From positions 1,182,917 to 1,246,916 of the forward strand of contig JARFIW010001178.1 of assembly GCA_036346225.1 (NCBI GenBank): a stretch of 64,000 nucleotides of DNA, in the 5' to 3' direction. The notes beneath the pieces are model-generated. The model was not told where the DNA came from and ran no database searches. It saw only the letters and a list, made by a program, of their open reading frames with translations. This document shows positions 60,743 through 64,000 of this stretch, piece after piece. The translations under genes were made by a program, and so were the position numbers. The stretch is from Platerodrilus igneus. Its lineage: Eukaryota; Arthropoda; Insecta; Coleoptera; Lycidae. Position 1 is the first letter of the stretch. Each line of letters starts with the position of its first letter.

Positions 60743-61076
60743 CTAGAAACACTTGTGTGAATTGGTGTAATACTTTAATTTATGTAGAGGAGTACACCCT
60801 AAATCTTCTAGGTTAATAACATTTAGGTGTGGAAATTCATTGTAAATTGCCATCATCTCAAGATATACCGTGAAAGTTGCTTAACCATATCTTTTGGTAT
60901 TTGAAGCGAGCTGATAGACAGTTCCAAGAATATGGTGGTTTCAGCACATATGTTATTGCAACTCCATTCGATAGGGATAGTTGTAAAACAGCCATTTCTT
61001 TAAACACAAAGTTATTATGTGCAATTTTAAACTTTTGAACGTCGACAACTAATGGACTATTAATTTTAGACTTCAC
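60743..61076 (-). pseudogene. Conserved unknown protein at the 3' end of the viral cassette
   Basis: The frame overlaps the end of the capsid-like gene and reads INSPLVVDVQKFKIAHNNFVF, then KPPYSWNCLSARFKYQKIW and LSNFHG. It stops at 60858. In another frame the protein seems to continue (YNEFPHLNVINLEDLGC, 60855 to 60743). Its pattern of VDVQ, a C-terminal NLED-G-C and spaced cysteine/histidine residues is one I have seen in unnamed insect proteins, but I assign no function. No in-frame ATG is visible at its start. It is interrupted once. Confidence 0.5.
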
Positions 61077-62271
61077 TCACAATATTGATTGCAGGATTGT
61101 AGCGGACCAAACGATCGTGTAGAATGAGGCAGTACGCTGTAGTGTGAGCTTTAAGCGCTTCTTTCATTTGAAATTCTAATCGTACGTCAACCGCTCCCAC
61201 TTTCACTATTTCGTTTTGATGGGAACAATCGATGACTACAAGTGGAGCGTGCGTTTGAAATTCATTTGGTGTTAATATCGGCTCGCTGATACCCCCGTAG
61301 TACGATTGTTGAAACTGTGCATACATCTCATATAGTATAGAATAGCGATTGGTATCGAAATCAATGTTAAGATTATCGTAAGGATACATAGATGAACCCA
61401 GATGTAATTTCATATTGGTCAACTTACAGTGGTCGAACTGACTGCGCCCCTTTTGCGCGATGTATCGGTTTGAAAGCAGACAATAACAAAACGTGGTTTC
61501 TCCACTTGAGAAGCCGTCTTCACGGCCCACGTATGCGTGTGTGTTGTATGTAATTCTGGATATTCGTGTAGTTCCCAACTGCGAAAGCTTATGTCCATGG
61601 TGGCATTGCGTTGAATATGTTTGAGTAGTTTTAAGCGCTCTGCATCTGCAACGGTTATATGTGGAATCCGCCATGATATATGTGTAATAGTAATTTTGAT
61701 TGACTCTTTGGTATCAGAATTCGATATAGCTGCATCGTCAGCACTACTTCTAATAAGAATAAGCTCTTGTTTGATATTCAAAAGAATTTTCGGTAGTCCT
61801 CCGCAAATCCTAAAACCATGCGCAAGGGAATGCATACGTTGAAATGACCATTAGCATCAACGAGATCAAGCTTATCGATGGGGACCAACCGGCGTTTCTA
61901 AAGCGACGACTTTCGCTATAATCGTAGGATAGGAAATTTTTAATAGTCGTAGTTATACCTGGATTACGAACGCGGTCAATAGTCTTTCCACCAAGTTCAT
62001 AACGAATTTCATCAAATAAAAATAAAACTCCGTTGTTGACAAAATCGGCGGTAAGCGAAACGCCACCATCTGACTTATTCATTGTACCCTCAATATAAAT
62101 TACGCTGTCCCATGGTAGTGTATAGACATCTTCGTTTTCTATTGGAATCCGTATAACATCGTTCTTCTCATACGTGGTATTGGAGTACGGAGTATGCATA
62201 TGTTTGTCGGCATTGATGATGGTTGTATCAAATATAGCACGTTGCGTAACATTTAAAATATTACTATCCAT
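61066..62271 (-). pseudogene. Major-capsid-like (double jelly-roll) protein, frameshifted
   Basis: The start codon is at 62271, one base after the stop of the preceding small gene. The N-terminal part (MDSNILNVTQRAIFDTTII) continues with DVYTLPWDSVIYIEGTMN, VLFLFDEIRYELGGKTID and LSYDYSESRRFRNAGW. The frame then shifts near 61890, 61795 and 61455. Later pieces read HTWAVKTASQVEKPRFVIV, FDHCKLTNMKLHLGSSMYPYDNLNIDF, YEMYAQFQQSYYGG, and LILHDRLVRYNPAINIVSEV at the end. In intact form it would be about 400 residues. I take it as the major capsid protein from its position and these features; a structural search would decide it. The three shifts lie next to short homopolymers. Confidence 0.65.
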
Positions 62272-62272
62272 T

Positions 62273-62422
62273 TTAGCTATGTAGCACTTTGAGTCCTAAT
62301 GTTTGCAGAAATTTAACGTTTTCCGGTGTTAATCGGTGCACTGGTGTCTTGTAACTGGTAAAGGTGCTGATAATGCGTCTATTAATAGGTTTTGGTGGTT
62401 TATGCTCATAGCGCAAAACCAT
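62273..62422 (-). CDS. 49-residue basic protein between the penton-like and capsid-like genes
   Basis: This small intact frame starts at the ATG at 62422 (MVLRYEHKPPKPINRRI) and ends at the TAA at 62273. It lies three bases after the penton-like stop and one base before the capsid-like ATG. It is rich in lysine and arginine (about 11 of 49) and has no membrane segment. The precise fit between its neighbours argues that it is a real gene. I do not recognise the family; a small basic virion or packaging protein is a guess. Confidence 0.55.
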   Translation of the reverse strand: MVLRYEHKPPKPINRRIISTFTSYKTPVHRLTPENVKFLQTLGLKVLHS

Positions 62423-62425
62423 TGT

Positions 62426-63122
62426 TTAAAGACGCTTTAGATAAAGTCTAATCGTGATGGTTTCCCGACGAAAAGTGATGAGATTACCGTTTTGATCAAC
62501 TATTTTAACAATGATGCGATCGATGATTCGTGTATTAAGTGGCATATAGGTGACGTTCACGGGTTTTCAATAATCTTGTACCCTGCAGCAACTGCAGGAA
62601 AGAATTGATGCAAAATGTGTACAGGTTTGCTATTCCGATACGATCCGACCACAAGATTACATTCAATACATATTGAATTGATTGGAAAGACTTGTGCCGG
62701 ATGGTCCGAAATAGCAGTAGTGAGAGCTGGTAGTTTACGTTTCTCAAAACCCAGCAACGAAGCAAGTGAATTTGGTTGTGTAAAGTCCACTATACCTGAT
62801 GCTTTGATTTCTGTATGTAAACTGTTATTATTGGCTCGAATATCAATAAGATAACGTTTGGATGAAGTGCGTTCACGGGGATCGTTCAGATTACGTCGTA
62901 CGAACTTATTAATATCTGCCACTTCATAAGTTCCTTCTGGTAAAGTAAGCACGATGTCATCAATGTAAAATTTATTGTTCGCTTCCGTTACATTGGGAAT
63001 TGAAAATATGTATCAAAGTTTGTAAGACCAATAACGTATTCATGGTCATCATCGAGAACAATTGGTGGGTTGATGATTGCGGTGAGCGTAGATTCAGTTC
63101 CAGTTAAAGTAAATGTGTACAT
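62426..63122 (-). pseudogene. Penton/minor-capsid-like protein, frameshifted
   Basis: The start is the ATG at 63122 (MYTFTLTGTESTLTAII). Features are DDDHEYVIGLTNFDTYF, then in the next frame ANNKFYIDDIVLTLPEGTYEVADINKFV, FTQPNSLASLLGF, PINSICIECNLVVGSYRN and FFPAVAAGYKIIENP. The last part (YMPLNTRIIDRIIVKIVDQ, NLITFRRETITIRLYLK) lies in a third frame and stops at 62426. The shift near 63010 is in a T4 run. The size (about 230 residues) and place suit a single-jelly-roll minor capsid (penton) protein. That identity is inferred, not shown by a catalytic motif. Confidence 0.6.
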
Positions 63123-63289
63123 GTTCGGTGGTTGACGATAAACTAACAACTAGTCGTATTCGTAGTTGGGATGGGGTAATAAAAGCAAATTCCAGAAACA
63201 CTTGCAATATATGGTTTTTAATTAAACACTTTTATACAAAACAGTTAAAAATACACTAAAATCAAATAATATATAACGTTGTTAGAAAC

Positions 63290-63651
63290 TTAGCGGAGGA
63301 CTATTTTGCAGTAAAATTTCAATACGAAGTGTCCACAGGTAACAGTGTTAAGCGGTTGAAATTGTTCATAATTATAATAGAGAGTGCATGGTCCTGATGA
63401 GGTTAAGTATTTGACAAGTTCCCTCGGAGGTCGTAGATTACCAATGCTATCATAATAGACTGCCCTTGAACCATCTTTTTGTACGCGGTCCAATGAGTTC
63501 CCACACCACGTGTAGTATCATGATTAAGAATACCACATTCTCGCCAACGAATTGTGTTTGGAAGTGAATTGCGCATGAATATTCCACGAAAGTGGGATAT
63601 TGGTAAACGTTTTATGTATTTGTTCAAGTCAACATTGGTCAACGCTCGCAT
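63290..63651 (-). pseudogene. Adenain-like viral maturation protease, frameshifted
   Basis: This cysteine protease would process capsid precursors. Reading from 63651, it has LPISHFRGIFMRNSLP, then VGTHWTAYKK with the catalytic histidine. After a one-base shift in an A5 run near 63482 it continues with AVYYDSIGNLRPP, carrying the catalytic acidic residue. QFQPLNTVTCGHFVLKF follows, carrying the oxyanion glutamine and the catalytic cysteine. All four active-site residues are visible in order, as in adenovirus, Polinton and adintovirus proteases. The size (about 120 residues) is short; the family has 160-200, so the N-terminus is short or lost. The gene lies between the hydrophobic/basic protein and the penton-like gene. 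Confidence 0.82.
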
Positions 63652-63659
63652 AGGTAGAT

Positions 63660-64000
63660 TTAACGAATGCGTTGAGTTTTTTTTTGTTGTCTTTGTTTAC
63701 GCAAACCTTGCCCGTGTGTAAGAAAAGGCTTTAGGTACAGTCCATGTCCACGGCGATAAGGTTTCAAATAGAGACCCTTTCCAAGTGTCACTGCCTCTTG
63801 TGCCATATTATGTCGTTTCGCTTCATCTAATTGTTGTTGTCCAAGTTTAGCATCGTTGACAGCTTTTGCAATCCCAGCTGCTCCTCCCGACAACGCTCCA
63901 ATTGCGGAAAGGGCTGCAAAATAGGTATCAAAGGTAGGAAACCACCAGTTTTGGGTACAGGGATTACACGTGGGATGCCACGAATTTCATCTGTTATTTC
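63660..64000 (-). pseudogene. Hydrophobic/basic small viral protein with GLYLKP repeats, partial
   Basis: The minus strand is open from 64000. It reads ITDEIRGIPRVIPVPKTGG and then, after a shift near 63925, a hydrophobic ALSAIGALSGGAAGIAKAVND stretch. A helical part (LGQQQLDEAKRHNMAQEA) follows, and then a basic tail with KGLYLKPYRRGHGLYLKPF and KQRQQKK. GLYLKP occurs twice in 15 residues. A glycine/alanine-rich amphipathic start with a basic tail recalls the membrane-active or core proteins of adenoviruses, which are protease substrates, but that is an inference from layout. The start lies beyond the window. Confidence 0.5.

Larger units (their letters stand above)
60736..64000 (-). mobile_element. 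Integrated adintovirus/Polinton-like structural gene cassette, continues beyond window
   Basis: Six minus-strand reading frames are packed in viral order. They are a hydrophobic/basic small protein, an adenain-like protease, a penton-like protein, a 49-residue protein, a major-capsid-like protein and a further conserved protein. The adenain-type protease is the firm anchor. The other calls rest on sequence features I associate with double-jelly-roll DNA viruses integrated in arthropod genomes. Each large frame is broken once or more. No polymerase, integrase, packaging ATPase or terminal repeat is in the window; the upstream part lies beyond 64000. Confidence 0.75.

Noticed and set aside
62535..62854. 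Frames at 62535-62765 (-) and 62615-62854 (+)
   Set aside because: They overlap the penton-like gene in other frames and are shadows of it.

Overview
The window is AT-rich animal DNA, almost certainly from an insect. It holds an insect-type short-chain dehydrogenase gene with spliceosomal introns, BEL/Pao and Ty3-like LTR retrotransposons, APE-type and R4/Dong-type LINEs, a pogo/Tigger-like transposase and an integrated adintovirus/Polinton-like capsid cassette. I cannot name the species. A beetle or hemipteran is a guess from the mix of elements.

Layout. 1-6.5 kb: a broken BEL/Pao retrotransposon (+) split by a minus-strand LINE (977-2846) with an 11-bp target-site duplication (TSD). 6.56-10.02 kb: a minus-strand Ty3-like element cut off in its integrase. 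10-16 kb: mostly unrecognised DNA with a 586-bp inverted-repeat transposon (13841-14426). 16.2-20.0 kb and 24.3-28.6 kb: two copies of one LINE family in opposite orientation, each with its own TSD. Between them lies a foldback array of ~200-bp units (22.4-23.5 kb). 28.8-53.8 kb: one host gene on the minus strand, a 260-residue short-chain dehydrogenase/reductase in five coding exons. Its second intron is 24,045 bp and is filled with mobile DNA: Ty3-like element G1; a complete 10.2-kb Ty3-like element G2 with 1.8-kb LTRs that appears to sit inside G1's 5' LTR; an R4/Dong LINE between TAA repeats; a tandem-repeat field; and a decayed third copy of the 16-kb LINE. All of these coding relics run in the same direction as the gene. 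54-56.5 kb: a LINE 3' end and a decayed Tigger-like transposase. 56.7-59.1 kb: direct repeats around a 1.26-kb transposon with 126-bp terminal inverted repeats and an unknown reading frame. 60.7-64.0 kb: the minus-strand integrated viral cassette. In transcription order it holds a hydrophobic/basic protein, an adenain-like protease, a penton-like protein, a 49-residue protein, a major-capsid-like protein and a further conserved protein.

The only host gene I can support is the dehydrogenase, and its frame, splice sites and catalytic residues are all intact. The mobile and viral genes carry many frame breaks. Many that I examined sit in homopolymer runs, and the two G2 LTRs differ mainly in homopolymer length. 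Some apparent decay may therefore be sequencing error rather than mutation.
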